DNA from: Variovorax atrisoli 110B
GTDB taxonomy: Bacteria > Pseudomonadota > Gammaproteobacteria > Burkholderiales > Burkholderiaceae_C
Direction: 5' to 3'
Length of the DNA stretch: 64,000 nt
Assembly: GCF_000382045.1 (NCBI RefSeq)
Contig: NZ_KB907450.1
Span: forward strand, 1,130,204-1,194,203
Shown here: positions 16,720 through 29,290 of the stretch, one piece after another
Numbering within the stretch: position 1 is the first letter of the stretch
Layout of the letters: the number at the start of each line of letters is the position of its first letter
Notes under the pieces: generated by a model
What the model saw: the letters and a program-made list of their open reading frames with translations, nothing else
Told to the model about the DNA's origin: nothing
Databases searched by the model: none
Program-made: the position numbers and the translations under genes

Positions 16720-18204
16720 TCAGCCAATCCTCACGGGCACGAAGATCTTGTCTTCGCCGCGCTGGATCAGCAGCGCCACCGACTTGTTGCTGGCCTTCGC
16801 CACCACCTCGCGCACCTGCTCCACGCTCTGCGCCGGGGTGCCGTTGATGGCCAGCAGCACGTCGCCCGCCTGCACCCCGGCCTGGGCGGAGGGGCCGGCC
16901 GCGTCCTCGATCAGCAGGCCGTTGTCGACGGAGGCTTCGCGCTTTTCCTGCGGCTGCAGCGGCCGCAGCGCCAGGCCCAGCTTGCCCTGGCCCACGTCGG
17001 CATCGGCCTTCGCGACCTTGGCGGGCTTGTCGCTCGCGTCGCCGAGCTTGGCCTGCAGCTCCTGGCGTTCGCCCTGGCGCCACACTTCCAGCGTGACCTT
17101 CTTGCCCGGAGCCTGCTGGCCGATCACAGCCGGCAGGTCGCCCGAGGACACGATGGGCTGGCCGTCGACCTTGCGGATCACGTCGCCCGCCTTCAGGCCG
17201 GCCTTGTCGCCGGGGCCGCCCTTCTCGATGTTCGAGACCAGCGCGCCTTCGGGCTTGTCGAGCTTGAACGAATCGGCGAAGGCCTGGTTCACCTCCTGCA
17301 CCGCAATGCCGAGGCGTGCGTGCTGCGCCTTGCCGGTGGCGACGATCTGGTCCTTCACCTGGATCGCCACGTCGATCGGGATCGCGAACGACACGCCCTG
17401 GTAGCCGCCGCTGCGGCTGTAGATCTGCGAGTTGATGCCGACCACCTCGCCACGCGTGTTGAGCAGCGGGCCGCCGGAATTGCCGGGGTTCACAGCCACG
17501 TCGGTCTGGATGAAGGGCACGTAGCTGTCGTCGGGCAGCGAGCGGCCCTTGGCGCTCACCACGCCGGCCGTCACGGTGTTCTCGAAGCCGAAGGGCGAGC
17601 CGATGGCCAGCACCCATTCGCCGACCTTCAGGTCCTTGGTGTTGCCCAGCGCGAGCACCGGCAGGTTCTTCGCGTCGATCTTGAGCACCGCGATGTCGGT
17701 CTTGGCGTCGGCGCCCAGCACCTTCGCGCGGTATTCGCGGCGGTCGGTGAGCTTGACGGTGACTTCCTTCGCGTCCTTCACGACGTGGGCGTTGGTGATG
17801 ATGATGCCGCTGGGGTCGACGATGAAGCCCGAGCCCTGCGCACGCACTGGCACCTCGCGCTGCTGTTGCTGGCCGCGCGGGTTCATCTGGCCCTGGAAGC
17901 GGCGGAAGAACTGGAACATCGGATCGTCCGGATCGACGCCCTGGATCTCGGCGGCGGCCTCGTCGTCGGACGCCTTCATGGTGCCGGTCACGCTGATGTT
18001 GACCACGGCCGGGCCGTCGCGCGAAGTGATCGTCGAGAAGTCGGGCAGCGTGACCATGGCGGCCGGCGCGGTCGCGACGGCGTTGGTGGTCGGCGCACCC
18101 ACGGCGCGGGCGCTGGTGTAGGCGCCGGCGCCGACGGCACCGATCACGCCGGCGCTTGCCAGGGCGATGGCCAGGGCACGGGGAGAAGTCAGACGTGAGT
18201 TCAT
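16720..18204 (-). CDS. degP: periplasmic serine protease DegP/HtrA (Do family)
   Basis: A 494-residue envelope protease/chaperone. An N-terminal membrane-targeting segment (about 7-30) precedes the trypsin-like domain with catalytic His140 (TNAHVV), Asp170 (KTDIAVL) and Ser243 (GNSGGPL). Two PDZ domains follow (about 290-375 and 400-490; GDKAGLKAGDVI and AQAGVQAGDVLLAING). The start at 18204 has AAGGA 8 nt upstream. It lies just downstream of an OmpR-type two-component pair and of a TTAA-type direct repeat that could be the regulator's box. This fits envelope-stress control, as for MucD/DegP in relatives. Confidence 0.95.
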   Translation of the reverse strand: MNSRLTSPRALAIALASAGVIGAVGAGAYTSARAVGAPTTNAVATAPAAMVTLPDFSTITSRDGPAVVNISVTGTMKASDDEAAAEIQGVDPDDPMFQFFRRFQGQMNPRGQQQQREVPVRAQGSGFIVDPSGIIITNAHVVKDAKEVTVKLTDRREYRAKVLGADAKTDIAVLKIDAKNLPVLALGNTKDLKVGEWVLAIGSPFGFENTVTAGVVSAKGRSLPDDSYVPFIQTDVAVNPGNSGGPLLNTRGEVVGINSQIYSRSGGYQGVSFAIPIDVAIQVKDQIVATGKAQHARLGIAVQEVNQAFADSFKLDKPEGALVSNIEKGGPGDKAGLKAGDVIRKVDGQPIVSSGDLPAVIGQQAPGKKVTLEVWRQGERQELQAKLGDASDKPAKVAKADADVGQGKLGLALRPLQPQEKREASVDNGLLIEDAAGPSAQAGVQAGDVLLAINGTPAQSVEQVREVVAKASNKSVALLIQRGEDKIFVPVRIG

Positions 18205-18264
18205 TCGTCGGTTCCTTTCAAGGCGTATGGACGCAAAACGATGAAAGGAATGTCGCGGGTCTGA

Positions 18265-18281
18265 CTTAAGCGCCGCTTAAA
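18265..18281 (-). promoter_or_regulatory. QseB/PmrA-like binding box upstream of degP
   Basis: CTTAAG (18265-18270) and CTTAAA (18276-18281) give CTTAA-N6-CTTAA, an 11-bp-spaced direct repeat as recognised by PmrA/QseB-class regulators. The gene pair next door encodes such a regulator and its kinase. It is 61 bp upstream of the degP start, in the 101-bp gap between the kinase and degP. Confidence 0.6.
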
Positions 18282-18305
18282 CGGCGCGGCGCCGCCGCAA
18301 GGGAC

Positions 18306-19646
18306 TCAGGCGCGCGCCGGAAAGCGCACCAGCACGCGCAGGCCGCCGAGGCTGGACGACTGGTCGAGCGCCACCGTCGCCCCGTGCAGGTCGGCGATCG
18401 ACTTGACGATGGCCAGCCCCAGCCCGCTGCCCGGCGCCTGCGACTCGCCGGAGCGGTAGAACCGGTCGAGCACCCGCTCGCGCTCCTCGGGCGGCAGGCC
18501 CGGTCCGCTGTCGTCCACGGTGAGCTCGACGGTGCCGCCCACACGGGCGATGCCGATGTCGACCCGGCCCTCGACCGGCGTGTACTTGATGGCGTTTTCC
18601 AGCAGGTTGCGAAGCAGCATTCGCAGGGCTTCCGACTGTCCAAGCACCACCGCAGCCTCGTCGGCATGCGCGATGCCGATGTCGATGCCCCTCGCCTGCG
18701 CAGCCGCCACCGCGTCGGAAACCGCGAGCCGCGCGACCTCGGCCAGGTCGACCGGCTCGGGCCTGGCGCCGGCCGCGATGCTGGCCTCGTGCCGGGCCAG
18801 CGCGAGCATCTGCTCGACCAGCCGCGTGGCGCGGTCGATGCCCGCCACCAGCCGGCTCACGGCGAGCTCGCGCGAGGCATCGTCGGGTGCGCGCTGCAGG
18901 CCCTGCACCTGCAGCTTGAGCGCGGCCAGGGGCGAGCGCAGTTCGTGCGCGGCATCGGCGACGAAATGCTTCTGCGCATCGAAGGCATGGCGCACGCGGT
19001 CGAAGAGCAGGTTCAGTTCCTGCACCAGCGGACGCACCTCGTCGGGCAGGTTCTCGTCGCTCACCGGGGAGAGATCGTCCGCCTGCCGCGAGGCGACCTG
19101 CCTTCGCACGCGCGCCACCGGCGCAAGCGACCTGCTCACCACCCACCACACGACCAGCATCAGAAGCGGCGCCATCAGCGCCACCGGCGCGATGGTGCGC
19201 AGCGCCAGCGTACCGGCCATGTGGCGGCGCGCCGCCATGTCCTGCGCCACCTGGATCACCAGCCCGCGCGTCTGCATCGAGAACACGCGATACGTGGTGC
19301 CGCGTGCGTTCACGTCGGCGAAGCCCAGCACCGCCAGCTGCGGCAGCGCGGCCTGCTCGGCCGATTCGAAGATGCGCACGCCGTCGGCCGTCCACACCTG
19401 CACGACGAAGTCGAAGTTCTGCTCGGCGGCGCCCAGCCCTCCCACCGCGGCGCTCGGCGGCAGGCCCGCGCGCAGCGACAGCGCCATCTGCTGCATGTGA
19501 TAGTCGAAGATGTCGTCGGCCTCCGCGAGCACCGTGCGATAAGCCACCAGCGCCTGTGCGCCCGCAGCCAGAACGATGGCTGCAAGAAGGAACCACAACA
19601 GGCGCGCGCGCAGCGAACCGGTCAGCGAATCAAACAGCCGCCTCAT
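18306..19646 (-). CDS. QseC-type membrane histidine kinase
   Basis: A 446-residue kinase with two membrane helices (about 15-36 and 152-172) flanking a periplasmic sensor domain. A HAMP-like region follows, then His234 in VADAAHELRSPLAAL. ATPase motifs are LLENAIKYTP (N box), DDSGPGLP (G1) and GSGLGLAIVK (G2). It partners the OmpR-type regulator upstream, from which it is separated by repeat copy B. The sequence type is that of QseC/PmrB kinases; the ligand is unknown. Confidence 0.92.
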   Translation of the reverse strand: MRRLFDSLTGSLRARLLWFLLAAIVLAAGAQALVAYRTVLAEADDIFDYHMQQMALSLRAGLPPSAAVGGLGAAEQNFDFVVQVWTADGVRIFESAEQAALPQLAVLGFADVNARGTTYRVFSMQTRGLVIQVAQDMAARRHMAGTLALRTIAPVALMAPLLMLVVWWVVSRSLAPVARVRRQVASRQADDLSPVSDENLPDEVRPLVQELNLLFDRVRHAFDAQKHFVADAAHELRSPLAALKLQVQGLQRAPDDASRELAVSRLVAGIDRATRLVEQMLALARHEASIAAGARPEPVDLAEVARLAVSDAVAAAQARGIDIGIAHADEAAVVLGQSEALRMLLRNLLENAIKYTPVEGRVDIGIARVGGTVELTVDDSGPGLPPEERERVLDRFYRSGESQAPGSGLGLAIVKSIADLHGATVALDQSSSLGGLRVLVRFPARA

Positions 19647-19663
19647 GCCCCCTCCCTTCGCGG

Positions 19664-19755
19664 GACGTCACGGAACCGGCTTCGCCGGCCCGTAGACGTC
19701 GCCCCCGGAAGGGGGTTGGCGAAGCGACACGAAGTGCGCGAGGCCTGGGGGCGAG
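19664..19755. repeat. dispersed stop-codon-associated repeat, copy B
   Basis: It lies between the response regulator stop (19758-19756) and the kinase start. The outer stem is GACGTC/GACGTC and the next ACGG/CCGT, whereas copies A and C have AACACC/GGTGTT-type and GAGG/CCTC at these places. The hairpin CCCCCGGAAGGGGG is perfect. The stems are kept although both sides changed. Confidence 0.9.
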
Positions 19756-20415
19756 TCATAGCTTCGGCACCATGTAGCCGACACCCCTCACATTGCGGAT
19801 GAACTCCGCGCCGAGCTTCTTGCGCAGCCCGTGCACATAGACCTCGACCGCGTTGCTGCTGATCTCGTCCTTCCAGCTGTAGAGCTTCTCCTCGAGCTGC
19901 GCGCGCGACAGCACCATGCCCGGCCTCGCCAGCAGGGGCTCCAGCACGGCCCACTCGCGCGCCGACAGCACCACCGGCTGGCCGGCCACCGTGACCTCGC
20001 GCGTGGCCGGGTTGATGCTCACGCCCATGTGCTCGTACACCGGCTCTGCGCGCCCCGCCGCCCGGCGCAGCAAGGCGCGTATGCGGGCAAGGAGCTCGTC
20101 GAGGTCGTAGGGCTTGAGCACATAGTCGTCGGCGCCGGCATCGAGGCCTTCGATGCGCTGCTGCACCGAGTCGCGCGCGGTGGCGATCAGCACCGGCATG
20201 CGCTGCTTGCGCGCGCGCAGGTTGCGCAAGACCTCGAGGCCGTCGCGCCTGGGCACGCCCAGGTCGAGCATCACGAGGTCGTATTGCTGGGTCCGCAGCG
20301 CCGTTTCGGCGGCCTCGCCGTCTTTCACCCAGTCCACCGCGTACTGTTCGGCGCGCAGCAGGTCGAGCACCGCTTCGCCGATCATCACGTCGTCTTCGAG
20401 GAGGAGCAGTCGCAT
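19756..20415 (-). CDS. OmpR-family response regulator (QseB/PmrA type)
   Basis: A 219-residue regulator. Receiver residues are Glu7-Asp8-Asp9 (LEDD region), phospho-accepting Asp51 (VMLDLGVP), and Lys in YVLKPYD. The C-terminal winged helix includes LSAREWAVLEPLLARPG and the recognition part SSNAVEVYVHGLRKKL, then IRNVRGVGYM. It is the first gene of the set with the QseC-type kinase and degP. It is convergent with no gene and divergent from none nearby except the IclR gene stop at 20479. Confidence 0.93.
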   Translation of the reverse strand: MRLLLLEDDVMIGEAVLDLLRAEQYAVDWVKDGEAAETALRTQQYDLVMLDLGVPRRDGLEVLRNLRARKQRMPVLIATARDSVQQRIEGLDAGADDYVLKPYDLDELLARIRALLRRAAGRAEPVYEHMGVSINPATREVTVAGQPVVLSAREWAVLEPLLARPGMVLSRAQLEEKLYSWKDEISSNAVEVYVHGLRKKLGAEFIRNVRGVGYMVPKL

Positions 20416-20478
20416 GGTTGTGTCCGTTTCGGGGGTTCGAGGCGCGGGCTTCGGCCAAAGTTCAGATCGGGCCCGCGC

Positions 20479-22998
<2,520 letters not shown>

Positions 22999-23013
22999 GG
23001 TGCCGCTCCTCGT

Positions 23014-23376
23014 TCAGGGGCAGACCGCCTCGACGTTGTTGCCGTCGGGATCGATCAGGAAGGCCGCGTAATAGGTCGGGCTGTAGTCCGGCCTCGGGCC
23101 TGCACCGCCGTTGTCGGTGCCTCCGGCTTGCAGGCCTGCCTTGTGGAAGGCGGCCACGGCCTCGTGGCTGGGTGCGCGGAAGGCGATATGGGTGCCCGGC
23201 CCTTTTGCCGCGCCCTTGGCGGCATAGAGCCACAGTGCCGGCTCGTCCGCAGGGCCGATGCCGGCGTAGCTGTCGTCGTGCGGGCCCGGCACGTGGCCCA
23301 GCGGCGCGAGCGCGGCCTCGTAGAAGCGGCGGCTCGCGGCGAGGTCCGCGACTTTCAGTCCGATGTGGTCGTACAT
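23014..23376 (-). CDS. VOC-family (glyoxalase/dioxygenase-like) protein
   Basis: A 120-residue single-module VOC protein starting [12 protein letters not shown] with [15 protein letters not shown], then [16 protein letters not shown] and the C-terminal [13 protein letters not shown] with the metal-ligand Glu. Such proteins act as isomerases, dioxygenases or resistance proteins. Its start overlaps the end of the AraC gene by 22 bp, so the AraC, VOC and SRPBCC genes form one minus-strand unit. Confidence 0.85.
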   Translation of the reverse strand: MYDHIGLKVADLAASRRFYEAALAPLGHVPGPHDDSYAGIGPADEPALWLYAAKGAAKGPGTHIAFRAPSHEAVAAFHKAGLQAGGTDNGGAGPRPDYSPTYYAAFLIDPDGNNVEAVCP

Positions 23377-24269
23377 GATGGTTTCCTGCTCGATGTGTTG
23401 ATCAGGAGTCCATCATCGAAGAGCGCCGCGATCCGCTCTTGGAGAATCTTGCGATCGCCCTTTGCCGCCCTGCGGAAGCCGCCGGGCGACACGCCCGCGG
23501 CCCGATGGAAGGTGCGCACGAAGTTGCTCAGATCGGCAAAGCCCACGTCCAGCGCGACCTCGGTCACCGGCCGGTGCTCGTCTTCGGCCAGCAGCCGCGC
23601 GGCGCGCCGCAGGCGTGAGCGCACGAGGTACTGGTGCGGCGTGACGCCCAGCACCTGCGAGAACAGCCGCAGGAAGTGGAAGGAGCTCAGGCCGGCTTCG
23701 GCAGCGGCGCCGTCGAGGCCGATGTCGTGCTGCAGGTTGGCGTCGATCCACATCGCGGCGTCGACCGCGCGGCGGCGGTCGCGGGAGATGGCCGACGAAG
23801 GCAGCTTCGGCTTCGCCCGGCCCGAGACGACCTCGACGAAGCGGCTCGCGAACCACATGCCCAGCTCGTCCAACCCCACGTCGCCTTGCCCGTCGGCCGC
23901 GGCCTGGGCCAGTTCGCCGATGACCACCAGTTCCGCCAGCGGCGGCACACCGCCGGCGCGCCAGGTCTTGCCGTCGCCGCCGATCAGGTCGACGAAGCCC
24001 GGCGAGAGGTGAAAGGCCAGGCACTCGTCGCCGCAGACGTGGTGGTCGTGCGTGCAGACGTACTCGTCGCCCGGGCAGCCGACCAGCACCGAGCCGGCGA
24101 CCAGTTCATAGGCATTGCCGCGCGTGCGATAACCGAAGCTGCCCTTGCGCACGTACGAGACCGAATAACCTTCGTGCATTTCTGTGAAAGGCTGCGCGTC
24201 GGGACCCGCATCGCAGCGGTAGCTGGCGATGCGGATTGCGTCGGTCTGTACTTCGTTGGTGACAAGCAT
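23355..24269 (-). CDS. AraC-family transcriptional regulator
   Basis: A 304-residue regulator with an N-terminal cupin-like sensing half ([32 protein letters not shown]) and a C-terminal double helix-turn-helix (about 190-285; [21 protein letters not shown] and [21 protein letters not shown]). The 3' end overlaps the VOC gene, which suggests it controls that unit. The cysteine- and histidine-rich part of the sensing half ([19 protein letters not shown]) might bind a metal. Confidence 0.87.
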   Translation of the reverse strand: MLVTNEVQTDAIRIASYRCDAGPDAQPFTEMHEGYSVSYVRKGSFGYRTRGNAYELVAGSVLVGCPGDEYVCTHDHHVCGDECLAFHLSPGFVDLIGGDGKTWRAGGVPPLAELVVIGELAQAAADGQGDVGLDELGMWFASRFVEVVSGRAKPKLPSSAISRDRRRAVDAAMWIDANLQHDIGLDGAAAEAGLSSFHFLRLFSQVLGVTPHQYLVRSRLRRAARLLAEDEHRPVTEVALDVGFADLSNFVRTFHRAAGVSPGGFRRAAKGDRKILQERIAALFDDGLLINTSSRKPSCTTTSD

Positions 24270-24303
24270 GGCCGACGCCCTCGTGCCCCACGAAAACGAT
24301 TGC

Positions 24304-26634
24304 TCAATCGACCGTTTGCATCGCCTGCCAGACGCGTGCGGGGCTCAGCGGCATGTGCAGGCGCGGTGCGCGCGTGGCGAGGCCGTTGCGCGCGAAGGCA
24401 TCGGCCACCGCGTTCACGATGGCCGGCGTGGCGCCGATGGTGCCCAGCTCGCCCACGCCCTTCACGCCCAGCGGGTTGTTCTTGCAGGGCGTGGACTCGT
24501 CCATCTCCATGTTGAACATGGTGTCGACGATGTCCGCGCGCGGAGCCGCGTAGTCCATCAGGCTGCCGGTGACAGGCTGGCCGGTCTCGTGGTCGTACAC
24601 CACCTGCTCGTACAGCGCCTGGCCGATGCCCTGCACAGCGCCTCCCTCGAGCTGGCCGCGCACGATCATCGGATTGATCACGCGGCCCACGTCGTTGACC
24701 GAGCTGTAGGCCACCACGCTGATCTCGCCGGTGGGCGGATCGATCTCGATCTCGCAGATGTGGCAGCCGTTGGGCCAGGTGGGGCCCGCCACGGTGCTGG
24801 TGGAGTCGACGAAGATCTCGCGCCCGGGCTGCTTCGCCGCCAGCGTGAACAGGTCGAGCTCGAGGTCGGTGCCGGCCACGTTGAACACGCCGCGGCTGTA
24901 GACGATGTCGTCGAGCGAGGCCTCGAACTCCTGCGCTGCGAGTTCGCGCGCCTTGTCGATGGTGCGCTCGGCGCCGATGCGCACGGCCGAGCCGCCGGTG
25001 AAGAGAGAGCGCGAGCCGGCGCTGCCGAAGCCGTCGCCGCGGTCGGTGTCGCCGAGCACCACGCGGACCTTCTCGATGGGCACGCCGAAGGCGTCCACAG
25101 CGAGCTGGGCCAGCGAGGTGGCGATGCCCTGCCCCATGGCGTTGACGGCCGAGAAAACCTCGATCACGCCGTCGGCCTGCACCGAGACTGTGACGCGCTC
25201 CTCGAAGACGTTGCCGCCCGTCCACTCCAGGAAGGTAGCGATGCCCAGGCCGCGGTGCTTGCCCCGGCCGGCCGACTCGGCGGCGCGGGCCTCGAAGCCC
25301 TGCCAGTCCGCGAGCGTGAGCGCCTGGTCCATCACCGACTCGAAGTTGCCGGTGTCGTAGGTCTGCGCCATCGGGTTCTTGTACGGCATCTGCTCCGGGC
25401 GGATGAAGTTGCGCCGGCGCAGCGCGACGCGGTCGATGCCGGTCTGCCGCGCGGCCTCGTCCATGAGCCGCTCGATGGTGAAGATGGCTTCGGGGCGCCC
25501 CGCGCCGCGGTAGGCGCCGGTGGGCGCGGTGTTGGTGAGCACCGCCTTGAAATGGAAGTCGATGGTCTGGATGTCGTAGACGCTGGTCTGCACCCAGGGG
25601 CCGATGAGCAGTTGGATCGCGACGCCGGTGCCGGTGGCGTAGGCGCCGACGTTGGCGAGCGTCTTGATGCGCAGCGCGAGAATCCTGCCATCGGCGTCGA
25701 GCGCCATCTCGGCGCGCGCCTCGATGTCGCGGCCGTGCGCGCTGGAGAGGAACTCCTCGCTGCGGTCGGCCACCCACTTCACCGGCCGGTCCACCTGCAG
25801 CGCCGCATAGGCGACAGCGATGTCCTCCGGATAGGCACCGGTCTTCATGCCGAACCCGCCACCGACGTCGCCCACCACCACGCGCACCTTCTCCTTCGGC
25901 AGGCCGATGGCGGCGCAGATGGCGTCGCGCACGCCGGACGGCATCTGCGTGCTCATGCGGATCGTGAGGCGGCCGGTCTTGGGGTCGCGCGCAGCGAGCA
26001 CCGAACGCGGCTCGATCGTGAGGGCGACCACCCGCTGGTTGATCACGTCGAGGGCGATCACGTGGCTGGCCCGGGCGAAGGCAGCCGTGGCGGCCTCGCT
26101 GCTGCCGTGGCGCATTTCTGCGCTGATGTTGCCGGTGGCCTCCTCGCACAGCAGCGGCGCGCCCTCGGCGGTGGCGCTGGCGAGGTCGACCACCATGGGC
26201 AGCTCTTCATACTCGACCATGATGGCTTCGGCCGCGTCGCGCGCCTGCTGCACGGTCTCGGCCACCACCGCGGCCACCACCTCGCCGACGAAACGGGTGC
26301 GCTCATGGGCGATGGCCCGGCGCGGCGGGCTGGCGCTGTCGCTGCCGTCCGCGCGCTTGAACCCCGCGGCGCCCGGCAGGGGCTTGACGCCGGCATCGGC
26401 CATCTCGGCGCCGGTGATCACGCGCAGCACGCCGGGCATGGCGGCGGCGGCGCTGGTGTCGATGGAAACGATCCGCGCATGCGGATACGAGGATCGGAGG
26501 AAGACGAGGTGCGCCTGCTCAGGCAGCGTGACGTCGTCGGTGTAGCGTCCGGCGCCCGAGAGAAGGCTTTCGTCTTCGAGGCGGCGAACTGCCTGGCCGC
26601 TGCCGAAGCGGGTGGGATTGGGTTCAGTGGTCAA
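24304..26634 (-). CDS. molybdenum hydroxylase large subunit (form II CoxL/xanthine dehydrogenase family)
   Basis: A 776-residue molybdopterin-binding subunit. The N-terminal domain ([24 protein letters not shown]) is typical. [10 protein letters not shown] at about 370 is the form II signature, distinct from the CO dehydrogenase form I motif. GVKGVGELG near the C-terminus carries the catalytic Glu. Members hydroxylate aldehydes, purines or N-heterocycles. The partner FAD and 2Fe-2S subunits that such enzymes need are not encoded in the window, so it is an orphan. It starts with TTG at 26634, with AGAGGA upstream. Confidence 0.9.
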   Translation of the reverse strand: MTTEPNPTRFGSGQAVRRLEDESLLSGAGRYTDDVTLPEQAHLVFLRSSYPHARIVSIDTSAAAAMPGVLRVITGAEMADAGVKPLPGAAGFKRADGSDSASPPRRAIAHERTRFVGEVVAAVVAETVQQARDAAEAIMVEYEELPMVVDLASATAEGAPLLCEEATGNISAEMRHGSSEAATAAFARASHVIALDVINQRVVALTIEPRSVLAARDPKTGRLTIRMSTQMPSGVRDAICAAIGLPKEKVRVVVGDVGGGFGMKTGAYPEDIAVAYAALQVDRPVKWVADRSEEFLSSAHGRDIEARAEMALDADGRILALRIKTLANVGAYATGTGVAIQLLIGPWVQTSVYDIQTIDFHFKAVLTNTAPTGAYRGAGRPEAIFTIERLMDEAARQTGIDRVALRRRNFIRPEQMPYKNPMAQTYDTGNFESVMDQALTLADWQGFEARAAESAGRGKHRGLGIATFLEWTGGNVFEERVTVSVQADGVIEVFSAVNAMGQGIATSLAQLAVDAFGVPIEKVRVVLGDTDRGDGFGSAGSRSLFTGGSAVRIGAERTIDKARELAAQEFEASLDDIVYSRGVFNVAGTDLELDLFTLAAKQPGREIFVDSTSTVAGPTWPNGCHICEIEIDPPTGEISVVAYSSVNDVGRVINPMIVRGQLEGGAVQGIGQALYEQVVYDHETGQPVTGSLMDYAAPRADIVDTMFNMEMDESTPCKNNPLGVKGVGELGTIGATPAIVNAVADAFARNGLATRAPRLHMPLSPARVWQAMQTVD

Positions 26635-26833
26635 CGTTGTCCTCTTGTACTTATCCCCGGCGTTCGCTCGGGCCTGCCTGATCTGGTCGTTGATGCTGCA
26701 AATGCAAGCTGTGCACTATAGGGTTTCCGGCGGGTCTTGTGGCGCCGGGTCGTAGGAGCCGACTGCTGGTGGCGATGTCGACCGGACGCGATTTTCACCG
26801 ACTGGCCCCATGTTTGCGAAGCCGTGTATACCT

Positions 26834-27595
26834 ATGGACATGCGACAACTGCCCTGGCTCGAACCCGGAGATGCCCTGCCCGACCCCGCTTCGGCCTGGG
26901 GAGCAGCCGACCCGGTACCCGGTCTGCTGGCCGCCGGCGGCGCGCTCGACGTCGATACTTTGATGCAGGCCTACGGCAACTGCGTCTTCCCCTGGTTCAG
27001 CGAGGATCAGCCGATCCTGTGGTGGAGCCCCGACCCGCGCATGGTGCTGCAGGTGGACGAGTTCAGGCTGCACCGATCGCTGCGCAAGACCCTGGCGCGC
27101 TTCGTGGAAACACCCGGCTGCGAGGTGCGCATCGACCACGGTTTCGAGGCCGTCATCAGGGCCTGCTCGGCCTCGCCGCGGGTGGGCCAGTCGGGCACCT
27201 GGATCGTGCCGGACATGGTGGCGGCCTATACGGATTTGCACCGCGCGGGCCACGCCCACAGCGTCGAGACCTGGATCGACGGCGAGCTCGCGGGCGGCCT
27301 GTACTGCGTTTCGCTGGGTCGCGCGGTCTTCGGCGAGTCGATGTTCACCCGCCGTCCGGACGCATCGAAGATCGCGCTGGCGGCGCTGGTGTCGCTCTGT
27401 CGCCACTTCGGCGTGCGGATGATCGACTGCCAGCAGAACACCGCCCACCTCGCGAGCCTCGGCGCCCGCGAAATGCCGCGCAAGCGCTTCGTCGCGCACG
27501 TGGCAGGGGCACGGCAGGAACAGGGCCCACGGTGGCGATTCGAGCCCGTATACTGGTCCGAACTCCTTTCAGCGCGACCTCCCTCCCTGACGTGA
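26834..27595 (+). CDS. aat: leucyl/phenylalanyl-tRNA-protein transferase Aat
   Basis: A 253-residue GNAT-fold enzyme that adds Leu or Phe to N-terminal Arg/Lys, marking proteins for ClpS-ClpAP. Signature stretches are [67 protein letters not shown] and the [20 protein letters not shown] segment. The start is uncertain: ATGs at 26810, 26834 and 26840 all lack a clear ribosome binding site, and 26834 fits the family best. Its stop overlaps the bpt start (GTGA). Confidence 0.93.
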   Translation: MDMRQLPWLEPGDALPDPASAWGAADPVPGLLAAGGALDVDTLMQAYGNCVFPWFSEDQPILWWSPDPRMVLQVDEFRLHRSLRKTLARFVETPGCEVRIDHGFEAVIRACSASPRVGQSGTWIVPDMVAAYTDLHRAGHAHSVETWIDGELAGGLYCVSLGRAVFGESMFTRRPDASKIALAALVSLCRHFGVRMIDCQQNTAHLASLGAREMPRKRFVAHVAGARQEQGPRWRFEPVYWSELLSARPPSLT

Positions 27596-28341
27596 CGCAC
27601 CTCAAGGATCTCCCGCTCCACACACTGCAGTTCTATGCGACTGCACCCTACCCCTGCAGCTACCTGCCGGACCGGCAAGCCCGCTCGCAAGTGGCCACGC
27701 CCAGCCACCTGATCCACAACGACGCCTACTCCGACCTGGTGCTCAGCGGCTTCCGGCGCAGCGGCATGTTCACCTACCGGCCCTACTGCGATGGCTGCCG
27801 CGCCTGCATCCCGCTGCGCGTGCTGGCCAACTCCTTCCGTCCCAACCGCAGCCAGCGCCGGGCGGTGAAGCAGCATGCCAACCTGCAGGCCCGCGTGCTC
27901 AAGCTGTGCTTCATGCCGGAGCACTACCAGCTCTACCTGCGCTACCAGAACGGCCGCCACGCCGGCGGCGGCATGGACCACGACAGCATCGACCAGTACA
28001 CCCAGTTCCTGCTGCAGAGCCGGGTCAATTCGCGGCTGGTGGAATTCCGCGAGACCCTGCCCGACGGCAGCGCTGGCGCGCTCAGGATGGTGTCGATCCT
28101 CGACGTGCTCAACGACGGCATCTCGGCCGTCTACACCTTCTACGAGCCCGACTCGAGCGCCGGCTACGGCACCTACAGCGTGCTCTGGCAGATCGAGCAG
28201 GCCCGCAAGCTGGGGCTGCCGCACGTCTATCTGGGCTACTGGATCGAGCACAGCCCCAAGATGAACTACAAGGCGCGCTTTTCCCCTCATGAAGTGTTGT
28301 TGGACGGCCGCTGGCAGGCACCAGGCGATTTCACAAGATAA
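27592..28341 (+). CDS. bpt: aspartate/glutamate leucyltransferase Bpt (arginyltransferase family)
   Basis: A 249-residue enzyme starting with GTG that overlaps the aat stop by 4 bp. Bpt adds Leu to N-terminal Asp/Glu, creating secondary N-degrons for ClpS. Family motifs are [39 protein letters not shown] with the conserved cysteines, and [20 protein letters not shown]. The coupling puts both leucylating N-degron enzymes under one transcript. Confidence 0.93.
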   Translation: MTHLKDLPLHTLQFYATAPYPCSYLPDRQARSQVATPSHLIHNDAYSDLVLSGFRRSGMFTYRPYCDGCRACIPLRVLANSFRPNRSQRRAVKQHANLQARVLKLCFMPEHYQLYLRYQNGRHAGGGMDHDSIDQYTQFLLQSRVNSRLVEFRETLPDGSAGALRMVSILDVLNDGISAVYTFYEPDSSAGYGTYSVLWQIEQARKLGLPHVYLGYWIEHSPKMNYKARFSPHEVLLDGRWQAPGDFTR

Positions 28342-28371
28342 AATGGCGCTCGGTCATCACCGCAGAGCGCC

Positions 28372-29202
28372 ATGAGAAAAAACCAATCCGACATTCCCGC
28401 CGTTCCCGTGATCCAGGTGATCGAGCGCATGTTCGCGCTGATCGACGTCCTGGCCTCCCGCGAGGACGCGATTTCGCTGAAGGAGATCAGCGAAAAGACA
28501 GGGCTCCACCCGTCGACCACGCACCGCATCCTCAACGACCTGGCCGTCGGCCGCTTCGTCGACCGCCCCGAAGCAGGCAGCTACCGGCTCGGCATGCGCC
28601 TGCTGGAGCTCGGCAACCTGGTCAAGGGCCGGCTCAACGTACGCGACGCAGCCCTGGGCCCGATGCGCGAGCTGCACAAGCTGACGCAGCAGCCCGTCAA
28701 CCTCAGCATGCGCCAGGGCGACGAGATCGTCTACATCGAGCGCTCCTACAGCGAGCGCTCCGGCATGCAGGTGGTGCGCGCCATTGGCGGCCGCGCCGCC
28801 CTGCACCTGACCTCGACCGGCAAGCTGTTCCTGGCAGCCGACGACCCGCAGCGGGTGCGCAGCTACGCCACGCGCACCGGGCTGGCTGGCCACACCCGCA
28901 ACAGCATCACCCAGCTGCCCGCGCTGGAGCGCGAACTGTCGAAGGCGCGCCAGTACGGCATCGCCCGCGACAACGAAGAGCTGGAACTGGGGGTGCGATG
29001 CATGGCTGCAGGCATCTATGACGACCAGGGCAAGCTGGTGGCCGGCTTGTCGATCTCGGCGCCAGCCGACAGGTTGGACGAAGGCTGGCTGCCCAAGCTG
29101 CAGGCCACGGCCAACGAGATCTCGGGCGCGCTGGGGTTCAAGGAAGGCATGTCGGCCACGCCCTCGCCTTCCGCAAGCTCCTCACCTTCCGCTGGTGCTT
29201 GA
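28372..29202 (+). CDS. IclR-family transcriptional regulator
   Basis: A 276-residue regulator with an N-terminal winged helix (VIERMFALIDVLASREDAIS, then HPSTTHRILNDLAVGRFVD, about 12-65) and the IclR effector domain (about 85-255; ALHLTSTGKLFLAADD and IARDNEELELGVRCMAAG). The end is a Ser/Ala/Pro-rich tail of about 20 residues. TAAAAT at 28339-28344 is a plausible -10. Ligand and targets are unknown. Its transcript ends at the bidirectional hairpin at 29233. Confidence 0.88.
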   Translation: MRKNQSDIPAVPVIQVIERMFALIDVLASREDAISLKEISEKTGLHPSTTHRILNDLAVGRFVDRPEAGSYRLGMRLLELGNLVKGRLNVRDAALGPMRELHKLTQQPVNLSMRQGDEIVYIERSYSERSGMQVVRAIGGRAALHLTSTGKLFLAADDPQRVRSYATRTGLAGHTRNSITQLPALERELSKARQYGIARDNEELELGVRCMAAGIYDDQGKLVAGLSISAPADRLDEGWLPKLQATANEISGALGFKEGMSATPSPSASSSPSAGA

Positions 29203-29232
29203 CCTGGCACCGGCAGCAGCCGCGCCGCCCGC

Positions 29233-29268
29233 CAAAAACAAAACAGGCCCTCGCAGGGCCTGTTTTTC
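29233..29268. terminator. bidirectional intrinsic terminator
   Basis: AACAGGCCCT (29242-29251) pairs with AGGGCCTGTT (29255-29264) around a 3-nt loop. A-rich sequence lies before and T-rich after the stem, so it can serve both the IclR gene (+) and the PbpG gene (-) that converge here. Confidence 0.92.
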
Positions 29269-29290
29269 GTTGGGGACAGGATCTGCCTGA

